NCBI RefSeq assembly: GCF_019649055.1 | Contig: NW_026570227.1 | Coordinates: 2,790,001 to 2,854,000 of the forward strand | Origin: Paramacrobiotus metropolitanus | Lineage: Eukaryota > Tardigrada > Eutardigrada > Parachela > Macrobiotidae | DNA length: 64,000 nt | Direction of reading: 5' to 3' | Shown: positions 22,901 to 35,000 of the stretch, piece by piece | Layout of the letters: every line of letters starts with the position of its first letter | How positions within the stretch are numbered: the first letter of the stretch is position 1 | Notes under the pieces: generated by a model | What the model was told of the DNA's origin: nothing | Database searches by the model: none | What the model saw: only the letters and a program-made list of their open reading frames with translations | Made by a program: the position numbers and the translations under genes

Positions 22901-25900
22901 ATCCATTTAAACATCTCCTTGGCTTGATCGCCCGATAAATGAACCACATTCACCCTGAGCAGGGCGCAGATGGTTTCAAAGTCCACCGTCGCGCCGCGTA
23001 CAACATGGACCATCCGCATAAATATGTCGTTCCCCATTGGAATGTTCAGCCGAACTGCATACTTTAAGGCTTCCAGCGGAAGATTTTTACTTAACAGAGT
23101 CGCTACCAAATTATCAAGGGACACGCTGACCCCGAATACCTGGAGCGAAAGGAGTGGTTACAACTCTAACTCGGTGGTCTTCGGTTAGTGACATACAGAA
23201 TTATCGTCTCAAGCTAGGTAAAACATGTACAGAGGGTGATTTTGCAATGTGCTTCCAGTTTCTTTATGAATTGATAGCCATTATCTCCGTGCATGTTTTA
23301 CTCTTGAAGCCTTTATGTCTGAAAGCCCTTTTTCTTAGCGATTATTACAAACTGATTTTAAGAACAGAAAACAATTTAGAATACGATGGGATTTTAAAAG
23401 GGTCTGTGCGCGACACCAAACAATTCGCAAAAGGTTGTCCGGTGCTTTCCATTAAACATTTGCCAAAAAATCGCTATTAATCCTTAATCTATGGATGCCA
23501 GGTTTAGTGAACTCTAACAACATCTAGCTTCGTGAGATTCGAGGCACTGGCACGTTTTGTCAGCCCGGGTGAAATGGAAGAGAGCCATTTTGATTGCTCC
23601 CCTTGCGTTCTCCTCGGGCTACAAATGCAAATTGCTTTTCGAGAAGTTATTTAAGCGACCTTTTAGTATAGACATCCGCGGTGGTTTTAACACTGGGAGG
23701 AACCAAATGCACTGCCTTAATATTCCGGTAAATAATTTCGAAAGACAAACATCATTCGTTTTGATTTTTAACTAATTTTGAGTTTTGTTTTTACGATACT
23801 TAAATATGGCAACACGGCATTCGTGTCTCCCGCCCAAATAAAGAAGCTACATCTGCGCCTCACCGATAGGCGATTGCGACGGTCTATGTCAAACTTCAGA
23901 TAATAAGGAAACAGGCAAATAGAATTCCTCGTAGAAAATTTGTTCCAGTTTGGAAAACTGGGCATTCTGCTTTAAAATCACTTTGGAGTGCCACTAACTT
24001 CGTTCTTCGAATTCAACGAATGCAGTCTAATGATGAAGTCTAATCATGAATTATCATATCAAGCACATATTGAAGTATTTTTAAGTGACAAGAAGTAAAG
24101 GAAAGAACAAGGAAGAGAATTACTGCAACTTTGTGTCCGTGCTGGAAGCATATTGCGAAATCACCCTCTGTGCATGCATACTCGTACCGGTAGGTACAAT
24201 ACAATGTACACAGAACGTTGATTCTTAGTGAAATTTTTGAACTCACCATCCCGTCACTGTTAATTACCATCACACCCCCAGAAGACCGCGCGCTGTGCAC
24301 AACACAATTGGTGCTCTCATCTTCGGTCAACTTCGTGGACGCCAAGTGGCACATCTTCCGATAATCAATCAGATGTACATAATTCATTTTGGTGGTGATA
24401 AATGCAAACGGCAGTCCATTTGTGGAATGAACCTGTAGAGACCGCTTCAAACAATGCACTCGAAAGGCACACATAATTCACGGTCGCTTAAGTACCGTAA
24501 CGGCAATCGGGAAGTCATTAACCGCTCTGTTTGTATCCAATGGGTTCTCGATCGCAAGGGAAGCATCTTTGCTTAAACTGTCATACCCTGGAAACTGAGC
24601 GTCCGCTAATGTGAGAGACGTGACAAGGATGCGGTTCTTGCTGTTGGGAACGGTGCTGGCGACCAATACAACGTCGTCATTCGCCGCTAGTGTCGGCGCA
24701 AAAGCAGCCGCAAAGCCATAGAAGGTTTTCGAAGTTCCTGATTTCAACTGGAATACATTCACGAGGCCTCTTGCTTGGTCTTCCTACGAGGAAAGAGGTT
24801 GTTAACATCAGAACTTTCCTCATCGTTGCATCCCTTGCCGCGTGTTTATTTCCAAGAAAAATTATTTCCGCATACGTAAGACCAGCGGGCGTACATCAAG
24901 CTTAATTAGTGCCAGAAACGACCACTTTCTCGAATGGCTTAGCTGATAATCGGTGGCAGTGTAGCATTTCGCCACAACCTCGTTGCGAGAAATACTCCAA
25001 CCGACTTTCCCGCTTAACGCTTCCATGTGGATAATTTCTTGTTCCGTTAGAATCACTGCGTTAGTGTTATCAATCCATCCAGCGAAGTCCACCGATGGTA
25101 CGGTATTTTCGGGCCATTCGGCAATTATTTCCTTTTCTACTGTGCTCACTCGCAGAACACTGCCAGCATCTACATCATAAATTTAGGGCAGTACAAAATA
25201 TGCATTACGCTATTAGTATTATTTAGATTTAAGGAAGTAGGTTTGGCCAGTCGGAAGACGGTTCAGTGCAGTGCGCAACAGGATCAAAAGCGCATAATGG
25301 CCAGCACTGGCTTCGAACGGGGAAGAAAACCGAACCATCTACCTTTGTAAAACCGAACCATCTACCTTTCGTAGGTTTTCTTAGGCTTTCTACCTATGCT
25401 ATGGCAGGCATTTACATAAAATTTGATGTCCTGTATATGTACATATGCCCTCTGCCAAACTGCCCTGGACTAATGAGAGTCGGTATGACTGAGCAGTAGA
25501 TTTATAGGTAGGTTCTTGACCGCGTCTGAATGCTTGCATTCAGCAGAAATTGACGTGACAAGTGTCACTCACGGTGTCTGTCTGAAGCACTATCCTGCTA
25601 CCGACGGTGAATGGTTGGGCGCCGACTCGCAGTTCAATTTGAGCATAGCATGCCAAACTACTGTAGTCAAATGTTTCACCTATGGCACGGTTAGTACACG
25701 TTAAATTTTTTTGACTTGTTTCCACAGTATCCTACTATGAGGAGGAGCGGCCTCTCTGCACACCCGCGCTGGGGTGGCTGTTAGGTTGTTTTGCCTATCT
25801 TCTGCTGATTTTCTCCATCTACCAGACTTTCAAATCTGGTACATATACTTTTATTTTATATAATAATATACTTTATTACTTATACGAATATTTTATGTAC

Positions 25901-28001
25901 TGGTACATGTACTTATTATAACAGAGGCAGCCATAAGTCGGCAGTCCGTGATGATCTCAGCGAGGGAGGGCGGTCAGATGAAGATCCTGTCTGTTGAGGA
26001 AATTCCGAAAAATGGCGATGGAGCGGAATCGAACCGCTGGCTACCGAGTGAGATCCACGTATGCTAGCCACTGTGCCATCGCCGCTGTTGGCGAAGATCA
26101 AGATATTTGTGCTTGAGCTTGAGCCAACCAGGTAGGCGGCGGATGGGCGGCTGCTGTGTGTAAAGAGGATTCTCCTCTTACATTATCTATAGATTTATAA
26201 ATCGCTACGTCTTTATTCCAAGAAAATTAACTCCTAATTCCAGATTAAACTTTTAAAGTTACTTTAATTTTTCAGAAAATATTTTATGATATTTTCAAAT
26301 GCTGGCCCCGTGCGGCGTGGCCAATACCTCCATATTTTAGCATTTTTGCGTTTAAAAAAACTTTAAATTATTAATATTTGAACAAGGATTTTAATTACAG
26401 TAACGCAGCTGCAGTAATTACAGTCAAATAATATTTACGAAACATTTCCACAAAACAGGCGATATATTTCCACATTCCTAATTTTTAAACCGAAACCCCA
26501 TACCTTAAACTCAATTGAGGGCGCGCTAGCGCGACCAGCCTTGTATTATTTCAGTAGCTTGGCTCCGTCGTCTAAGCTGTTTGCTTATCGGTTGCCCCGC
26601 AGAATGTGCGGATGCCTCTGTGCTTTGTGTGAGAGGTGATATAAACGTGCAGTGTGTTGGCGTTAAGTTCCCGTTTCTTTTCGTCTAGGGTTGACCTAGC
26701 CACTCATCCCCTGTTAGACTACCGTATCCGACAGTATCTTCTACTATCCTTTAAAATTACTACTCGTACTTTTTTTAAATTTCTGCCGTATCCCAACGTA
26801 TCGCTTCAGTATCCTTTGTGTATTCTGAATGGATTCCACTAGGAAAGAAAAGAGATACCTGAAGATACTCGACGGATAAATCAAGGATCTGGTAAGATAC
26901 ACTGGGATACAGCAGTTACCGATGAGCGCTAAAGCTGTATTCAGTAGCATACATGAAGGATACGTAGAGGATTTTATGCCCTCGAAGGTGATACGCTTGC
27001 AAGTATCAATTACGCATGGGTAATATAAAATATTGTTAAAGTGGACATTCTTTTTAACTACGAGTAGCGTATTCTACAGTATCCCTCGTGTATGCTCAAT
27101 GCATCCCGTTAATGTTCTTAGGTTCTTCGGGTTTCTTATGTTTTATTAGGGTTTTTGTGGGATACATGTATACGTTTGTATACGGCAATGAACAAAACGA
27201 AGTCAGGAAATTGTGAGGATGCATGAGGAATACATAGAGGATACCGTATGATACGGTGGGATGGTGGTATGGCTGGACATACATTAAAGCAACGAGCTTG
27301 GAAAAATTTAACGGGTACGAAGTCGTCCATATCTAAAATAATTTGATGCACAATATGTTACTATATATAACTCTACAGCATGCTAATACTGTTCGCAGCC
27401 GTACTAGGCAATACAGATACTGTCAGATAGCAGAGCCTGGAAGATTTGTATGGCTTTACATTGTGTGCAGATACTCACTTAGAACGAGGCACACTTTCCC
27501 GTTCGGACTGCGGGCGGCACTGATAATGCGGTCTCGCATACGGCCGCGTTCGAATTCAGTTCGGGTCACGTTAGTCTGTGAACCTGCTAGTTGAATGAAA
27601 AACAGACTTGAGGCGGACCAAAGATCACCCTGGCTGCACACCGTAATGCAGTGCTCGGATGTCATCGTCATGCTTTTTCCGCTGTTCCATGACCGAATCA
27701 AATCGGAAATCTGTGGAAGTAGATCAGTGCATACATTGCAATCATTTTTATAACACTGTGCTTTTGCTACAATATCCTCACAAACCACTCATTACTCAGT
27801 TTCGGGTTATTGTTCATTCTCGTACATCAGTCGAAGTCGAGATTTCGAAATAACAGTCCTATCGATATTAGTATTTCCGGTAAAAAATCCTCATTACCTT
27901 TGCAGATATCTGAAAATTTTATAAAGAAACGATAATGCAGCATGTCATCGCTTTACCTTCGCAACTGCCGCCACGGAAAGCCCGGAACCAAAATCTGCCA
28001 T
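19958..28001 (-). CDS. Clathrin heavy chain-like protein with C-terminal RING, copy B (intact)
   Basis: Exons in transcript order: 27957-28001, 27479-27710, 24895-25169, 24496-24783, 24247-24432, 22776-23139, 22623-22693, 22287-22541, 21912-22069, 21689-21814, 21451-21565, 20986-21266, 20730-20922, 20405-20609, 20215-20340, 19958-20148. They sum to 3,111 bases (1,036 residues) with no stop and GT-AG borders throughout. The N-terminal 340 residues follow the clathrin terminal domain (SEHCITV, DYQLSHSRKWSFLALIK, MNYVHLIDY). The middle follows clathrin leg repeats (KFYDAVAVGQWCEKNN, LWESVLSP, ALAYGKTNR). The end is a RING (CRICEDLPK, CGHMVVCMDC, CPICRK) closing with KTFSV. The RING suggests an E3 ubiquitin ligase; the propeller would bind cargo or adaptor peptides. 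Clathrin's trimerisation hub and light-chain-binding region are absent. Introns 2 and 5 are enlarged by insertions. Confidence 0.85.
23224..24176. repeat. 35-bp inverted repeats bounding about 950 bp in intron 5 of copy B
   Basis: The left arm (23224-23258, starting CATGTACAGAGGGTGA) and right arm (24142-24176, its inverse) differ at three positions. They are probably the ends of a non-autonomous DNA element. No target duplication is obvious, and no transposase is seen between the arms. Confidence 0.55.
26015..26082 (-). tRNA. tRNA-Glu(CTC)-like sequence, probably a pseudogene or SINE head
   Basis: On the minus strand a 7-bp acceptor stem (GCGATGG/CCATCGC) and a perfect 5-bp T stem (AGCGG/CCGCT) with loop TTCGATT can be drawn. 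The D loop has AGTGGCTA. The anticodon loop reads ATCTCAC, giving CTC (plus-strand 26050-26052). The anticodon stem has two mispairs and the D stem is weak, and the base after the acceptor stem is C. This fits a decayed tRNA-Glu better than a working gene. It lies in intron 2 of copy B. Confidence 0.45.
26680..27260. repeat. Degenerate GATAC/GTATC-rich repeat in intron 2 of copy B
   Basis: Words such as AGTATCC, GGATAC and GATACG recur in both orientations. One pair of diverged direct segments reads CAGTATCCTTTGTGTATTCTGAATGGATTCC (about 26808) and CAGTATCCCTCGTGTATGCTCAATGCATCCC (about 27076). It explains why intron 2 is 2.3 kb here but 0.2 kb in copy C. Confidence 0.5.
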
Positions 28002-29054
28002 GACTAACGGGTCTCGACCTCGAAAACCACAATTAGCAAGTTTCGCAATAAAGGCGCTCGCCTTGCGCATGCGTTAGTGTAATGAACAACGATAGCAAAA
28101 CCAGCGGAAGTTTAGGATGCTCACGATAACGTACATCATGTAATCATTACTGCCGTGATAACTGATAAGTTATCACAGACAAGTTAAAATTGCATTATGT
28201 ATTTCGCAATGTACGCTATCATACCGCCAATCCATTAGGTAGAAACGTACTCAAAATTCAGAATGCCGGTCGTGAACAATGCATGAGTACTAGGTACAAT
28301 ACCCTGGCTGAAAACCATGGCAGGTTTACCACGGCACTTATAAGTATGTACTTCAGCTACCATCATGGTACTCCTTCCAAGGAAAGCCAATTTTGTAACG
28401 ACCGCCAAATAAAAACACGCACGCCACACATTCACAAACTCATGCTCTTCACGCTTCTTGTACATACGAATGTATGTATATATACGCTTGTATATACGCT
28501 CCTTGTATATTGTATATACCTGGCACCAGCATACCGTAGTTTTGCTGCTAAAACCGTATTTTATTCTGCAATGAAATAATTATTGGCAGTAAACGATCAA
28601 CAGAATGTTGCATTGGTCGTACGTACGTGCACTAAAAATTTTGTAACATTACGTATTCTGGTGAATTTAAAAAAGGCTCCCACAAGGACACACTTATAAA
28701 TTGTCTCGGTGTTTGCTCGATATTTTTTTAATAGAGTATTATTGTAAACTAATCATGGCTGACATCACCTGACGAGTCGGCGGCCAAGAAATCTACTAAA
28801 CATTGTAGACCAGTAAAACCAGTGTACTGCATTGTTCTAACGCATGAAAGCTTACATCGTTGAAACAAGCAGCGATTGTAACATTTCCACAGTTTTGCTG
28901 TAACATCAGCATGCTAATGACCTTTGCGTCCGGTATCGGTGGTATAAGCAATGGCACAAGCAGAACTTACGATCACTGTTCAGATATTAATCGGGTAGTC
29001 GGATTACGCCCACTAAGTATGTTGTATGTGATACATACGGTGGAAATGATGGCA
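28002..29054. other. 5' flank of copy B and 3' flank of copy C
   Basis: No gene is seen. The right half (about 28640-29054) aligns with 2100-2533 beside the RING remnant, starting at the shared CACAAGGACAC block. Confidence 0.55.
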
Positions 29055-32000
29055 TTAGGAACTAAATGTTTTGATTTTTAAGTCGATTGGTCGGCGACAT
29101 ATGGGGCACACGCTCAGTTCTTGGGCACAACCCATACACGCCACCATATGGCCGCACGGAGCGAATGTCACATCCTTTGGATGATCCTCACAGATACGAC
29201 AGCAGTTGACGTCTTGCGCTCCCCTCGATCCGCCTTCACTAGTCACTATATAATAACAGAGCACACATTCTGGCCGTAAACAAGTGACGGTGGAGAGTTC
29301 ATATTGCTTTTTACTGAGCTTCTGCAGATCGTGCATGCGGTTGGTTTTCCCATATGCCAGAGCTAGGGTCACCGAGAGCGAGGGGTCTTTGGTGATGGTA
29401 AGTGCACCCTCCAAGAAACGTATGAGCAGTTCCCATTCGTCTACATACAAGCTGCCATCATTCACAGCAAACAATCTTATGTTATTCGGGGTTCAAGAAG
29501 TTCTTATGCAATTCCCAGAAAATATTAGAAAATCCAAAAAAGGCTGACCAAAATTGTTGTCCAGCGGTACCATCGAGCAGACGAGCTTATACTTCGTAAA
29601 TCGTCCAGCTTCCACAAGATATTGCAATGCTGGAGCCAGTTTGCCTGATGCCAGATAACTTTCGCCAACAGTCGACATGAGATCCGGATCGCGACTTTGG
29701 AATGCCAGTTCTTTGATATCACCGAGGTCTTCATCCTTGTGAGCCACAACCAACTAAACGAATATATGGGAGAAAGCATGTAAGTGCAAGGCGTTCATAC
29801 GAGCCGGGAACGAATTCACTTCGTCAAGGCAAGCTGGCTACCAAGTCCGTAAACGGTCGAAATTAGTAGTCAGCTGTAGATGGATCGGGATGTGCCAAAA
29901 TACTTATGTACGCGCGGCGCGCCGATCCGGATGATGAGCACGCAAACGTACAGCTATTACATTATAAGCGCTATGATAGCGCTTAGCACGATGGCCACTA
30001 CACTATGTTTGCCACAATGCATAAAGGTGCTGCGCAGTAAGATTGGCCCCTACTGTACCACCTTCCGCCAGGCAGCTACGATTATACTAAAAATATAAGG
30101 CGTGCACCAAGCCACCAGCCAGCGAAACGCATGTTACGTGTTTAATCAGTGTGGCGTGGCGCGGCGTAGTATGTTGTTTGGCGTGACCCATGAATTTACA
30201 TTTTTCGTGCTCATCATTCGGACCGACTTGTACAGGATGGGAATCAGGGATATGGCGATACGTATAATTACAGAAACCATCGACGATTGCCGGTTAAGCC
30301 CGTTAAGATAATCATCGATGGACATGGTATCCAGCTTGTCTTGACGACGCGTAAACGACTCGATCGAAATAGTGGTGGAGGTCAATTACATTTGGGTAAC
30401 TGTTGCGCGTCGGGTAATGGAGAGCCGCGTAAAAAATTTGCCATGACTCAGCAGAAAAACAATCGTCCAATCGTGAGTCGAGTACGCTTCCGTGCCAAGA
30501 AAGAAATTGAACACCGTAGTGGAACTGAAAAACTCCTTTTTAATGCTGTAATGTGGTAAATGTGGTATCACGTCAAAAAAGTTAATTATGAGTTTTGGAT
30601 TGTGACTCTGGGTCGTTAGATTTACTTTTGGTCCAAACACAGACAAATTTTGTTAATCTGTGCAGGAGAGTTACGAGTTACTCGTAGTTTGGGTAATGGT
30701 TGCGCTTCGACGTCGAAGCGCAACGCTTACGCGGACAAGTAAGCTGAAAACCCATCCCAGATTTTGTGACTGCGAATCAGAATGTTTGCTTGGTTACGCG
30801 CTGTTACGTCACATTTTTTACGCGTTTTCCCGTTACCCGACGCGCAACGCTTACCCAAATGTAATTGACCTCCACCAGTATTACTTGGAAAATTTACGAA
30901 TCGCGGAAGCAATGGCCAAAAGAGTTCAAGCAGAAACGTGGGTGCCGACAGATTAGTATGCAACAGACCTGTGCTGCTTCTTTCCAGCATTTTCCCTTGA
31001 CCAGTATGTCTTTGGCCAACCGCAACATTCCGCCTTGAACGAGCACTTCTGCTACTGTGCATGGATCATACGTGTCTAGACTCTCATCGAACCGTTGTCG
31101 AAATTCCTCTGCTGGGTATCCACTCTTCAATAAACAGCGAACGGCATGCTGTTGTAGGAACCTGAAAGCAGGAGCGACCTTTACACTGCCACCAAACACG
31201 TTCCACTGATCACAAACTGTACCCACCTGATGTGTTCCGTACTGACAGCTTCGATCAGTAGTTTGTGAATAAATGCCTGGGCTTCCGATATCAAATCAGT
31301 TTCGGAAAGAGCTTCAATGAGCACGGCAAGTTGTTCAAAATCGTCAGCAGATGCCTTGTAACCGTCTTCAAATCGGTCCATCATTATGTTAACCAAGTGC
31401 CAGCGTCGTTCGTTAAACGGAGTCAAGACCCGTTCCCAGAGGACTTTACTGCGTAGCTTTAACAAGTAGTCAAACTGACGCCGAAATTCCTCCAGGTAGT
31501 CGCTTATCTGTAGGTAGAAATCCATTTATTGAAAGGTCAAACTCATTACCATTAAAGAAGTGTATAAGCGTATGAGAGGTTACTACTGTTAAAAGCAGAA
31601 TACACTATACGTCTACAAGGGAAAATCCAGCGTTGTCTCTGTTAAACCTAAAGCGTCACACCAGGATGGTGACGTTCTGATGAGGAAATCTTCCACTTAC
31701 CAGTTAGGAGCATTTCGTTAACGAAAGAATAGGTTGCGTGTAAAGGGGAATGTAAATAACGTAAATACGCATAAGGTACTTGTACTTTCAGTAAAAATGT
31801 AAGTATGCTAAGCGTAAGGTAACCGCCAATGCCAATAATATTAATTCGTAAATTATCGAAGTCAGCGTGAGTAATCTATTTCGACAAAATAAATTGCATA
31901 CCCGGATAAAATCATCACTAAGCTGTCGTTGCTCGTAGACCATCAGCGCTTTAGTTAGCCACCTGTTTTGTTCACACCACTGTCCAACAGCCGCGGCATC

Positions 32001-35000
32001 GTACAGTTTATTGCTCCTGAAAATGCAGACGATTGAAAATTGTCTCCACATCTAAAAATCCGACCCTTTAAAAACTAATGGCGATTAAACATTCAAGTAA
32101 ATAAACATATTTATAAGTGGCGAAGCGTATATGCTCGTGGTTCGTTGCCGCACTATGCATTCACCTAAGAATGCGATCCAAATCTTCGCCTTCTTCCATG
32201 GTTTCAATGTACAGCTTCACTAGCTGAGAATGAATGGTTTCATCGGGAATGCCCTTTCCCGTGAGATATTCCAGGAAGCCGATCTTTGCTGCCCTGCAGA
32301 GGAAAACTTTATTTGGAAAATGGAGTTACAAGTCGAGAAAACCAGCTCTTTTGGAAATGATAGGCCAAACCAGTAATTCCAGCCCTCACCACTTTGCATC
32401 CTCATCCAGCGACCGAAGGACGTCGGGATAGGCGGCTTGCAACATGTCTACAGTAAGTCTAAGATCGTGCTTAACCTCCAGCGAAGCCAGATTAGCGTCA
32501 ACAGTATTTAGAAGAACGTCGATGACAAGACACAATTGCTTCTTAGATTCCTGTGAAACACGAACGCGGTAAGTTTGATGTAGATTTTTTATTCGCAAAA
32601 AAGCGATGCTTCGACTATGCCTACATTTTTTTATCACTGTTTTGCGTCAGTTTTACGTCAGTTGAAGTAAATTTTTCAGCGCATGGCTATATGGAAACTA
32701 CAGTAGCTACACTGTATTACAAAATGTTGCTTCACCGCTGCCTTAAGAAAATACATTTCCGAGAAATACCATTCGCGGAAATAAGACTGTTTTCAATATT
32801 TGTCGCACGTTTTATGAGATACTCATAAAAACTGTACCTTTTTCGGCAACTTTTCAAGTATAGCGTCCAGTCGCACGGGTCGTCCATTGCTTATTTTGTA
32901 TGTAACGAGTTTCACGATAAGGCAGTACTTAATGCAGAACTTCTCCACAAATTCATCCACGACAGACTGTACACCGGGTTCCACAATTTCAGACAGCAAG
33001 CAATCTAGTACGGCATCCGGGTGCAACTTGCTCTGGTTTGCAATAAAATGGAGCTCCAGAATTTGTATGATGCCATGTTTAAAAGCCACCTGCCGCAAAC
33101 CAGCGCAATCGGGGCGGTTAAATTAGAAATCTTAGGTACGGTACTTCACATAAATATCGAGCGCTGGCAGAGTACGAGGCTTACTTTGACAAGTTTTAAT
33201 AAAGGGATTTCCGGCATATTCTTCGTTGACAGGGACTTGAGAAAGACAAACAGGCCTAAACACAATAACGCTGTTATGTAATATAATTATATTTCATTTG
33301 TTTTGCAATACTCGCTATTTATGCCGGTAGTATTTCTGCGTGCAGCCAAATCACTACAAAAAGATGGTATGATGCCTTGTCCCATAACACAACTCACATT
33401 GAGCGGTTCGTTCGAAGCCTGCATGCAAAGCTAAACGTATTAGTATGGCCGACTTATATGGCGCAACGCACTGCTCGTCGACAGAAAACACAGGTTTAGT
33501 GACTACTGCACCGTTTTGACCGCTAAATAAAAAAACCAGTTGCTTTGACTGATTCTGCAATCAGGACATTTTAGATGCCTGCGTCCGCGCGACGTACTCA
33601 TGTTGTACACCAACTTTAACACTGACAGATCGAGTTTAACGATAGCAAGTACTTACTATAGTGTGAGGAGGACTGGTAACCAACCGTTTGACGTCATCAC
33701 TCTCGCATACACGTGAGGGCGGCTGCCATGGTGACAGATGCGCGTTTTTCACGGTTTTTGTCAGTTTTCTCAGCCGATTTCTGTTCTCTTCTATTTTTAG
33801 CCCTCGAAATAAAAGTTTCTATATTCATTATGGTCTTTTAAAAATATCAGTAAGCTTTTGATGAGAAAGAAACTTCAGAATATCTATTAAAAGGGACAAC
33901 AAAGGCTGTGGGACTATGGTACGCAGTAGCACAGCAGTGCTTTCTGTATGCGACAGTGATGACGTTGTCGACCGTTGCACAGCAGTTACCAGTCCTTCTA
34001 GCTATAGTAAATTAGTAAGTTCCTGATGATATTTAAAAAAACCAACATGGCAGCTGATTTTGGCTTACATTCATTGCTAGCCCCGTGCTCGAACAGAGGG
34101 ATCAAACTGTCCAAACCGATTTTGTCGCACAGCTCCATCGCGAGATGACCGAGTAGCATGAAGTGATGGGGAATGGATGGAGCCACATCAACCGCCCATT
34201 TAAACACCTGGACGGCCTGATCGGCCGACAAATGAACCGCGTTTAGCCTGAGGAAGCCGCAAAAGGTCGCAAAGTCCAGCGTCATGCCGCCTACAGCGGG
34301 GACTACGCGCATAAACGTTTCGTTCTCCATGGGAACATTTAACCGTATTGCGTACTTCCCGGCTTCCATTGACAGATTGTTGTTTAGCAGAGTCGTTATC
34401 AAATGGTCAAAGGAAACATTAACTCCAAATATCTTGAAAGGTAAAAAACGGCTTTTGAGTTTTGCTTACCAAAGTTGATTATAAAAAATCGTTTGAATAC
34501 CACAACAAAAATAATGCAATATAGTATGTACTCTGTACGTATATCCGTAAACTCGGGTAATTTTTGTTTGATTTTTTACCGACCTGCAGTTTGACACTGA
34601 AGTCCTCCTTACCTGGTTGTCTACTCCTGATGCATTAATGAATGAATGAAAGAGCCTATTTTCAATAATTTCCCCCCAACCATTTTTTTCCCGAGTTTGT
34701 GTTTTAACGGGTTCAGGAAACATCTGTTTATTTAGCTCTACTTGACCCCTCTGTGGCTTGCTTTGTCGCCCGCACGCAGGTAGCTACGCCACACGGGCCG
34801 CTCACATATCGCTAAATAGTCAGCGCAGCCGTTGTCAGCATTAGTAAGTAAGCTCTGTGCTGCTGCATTCATGATGGGCGTGCCCACTGCGCTTCAGCAT
34901 TTTGCCCACGCTTTACGGCACAACTGATCCTCAGCCGAGGCACGCCGGAGCCAGACGTTCAACCGTTGATGGCTGCGGTGTTCGGCGTAACACGAAGCAA

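Noticed and set aside
28480-28520. GTATATAC-rich stretch as a possible TATA promoter of copy B
   Set aside because: It lies about 500 bases upstream of the first coding exon in low-complexity sequence, with no supporting initiator and no counterpart in the other copies.
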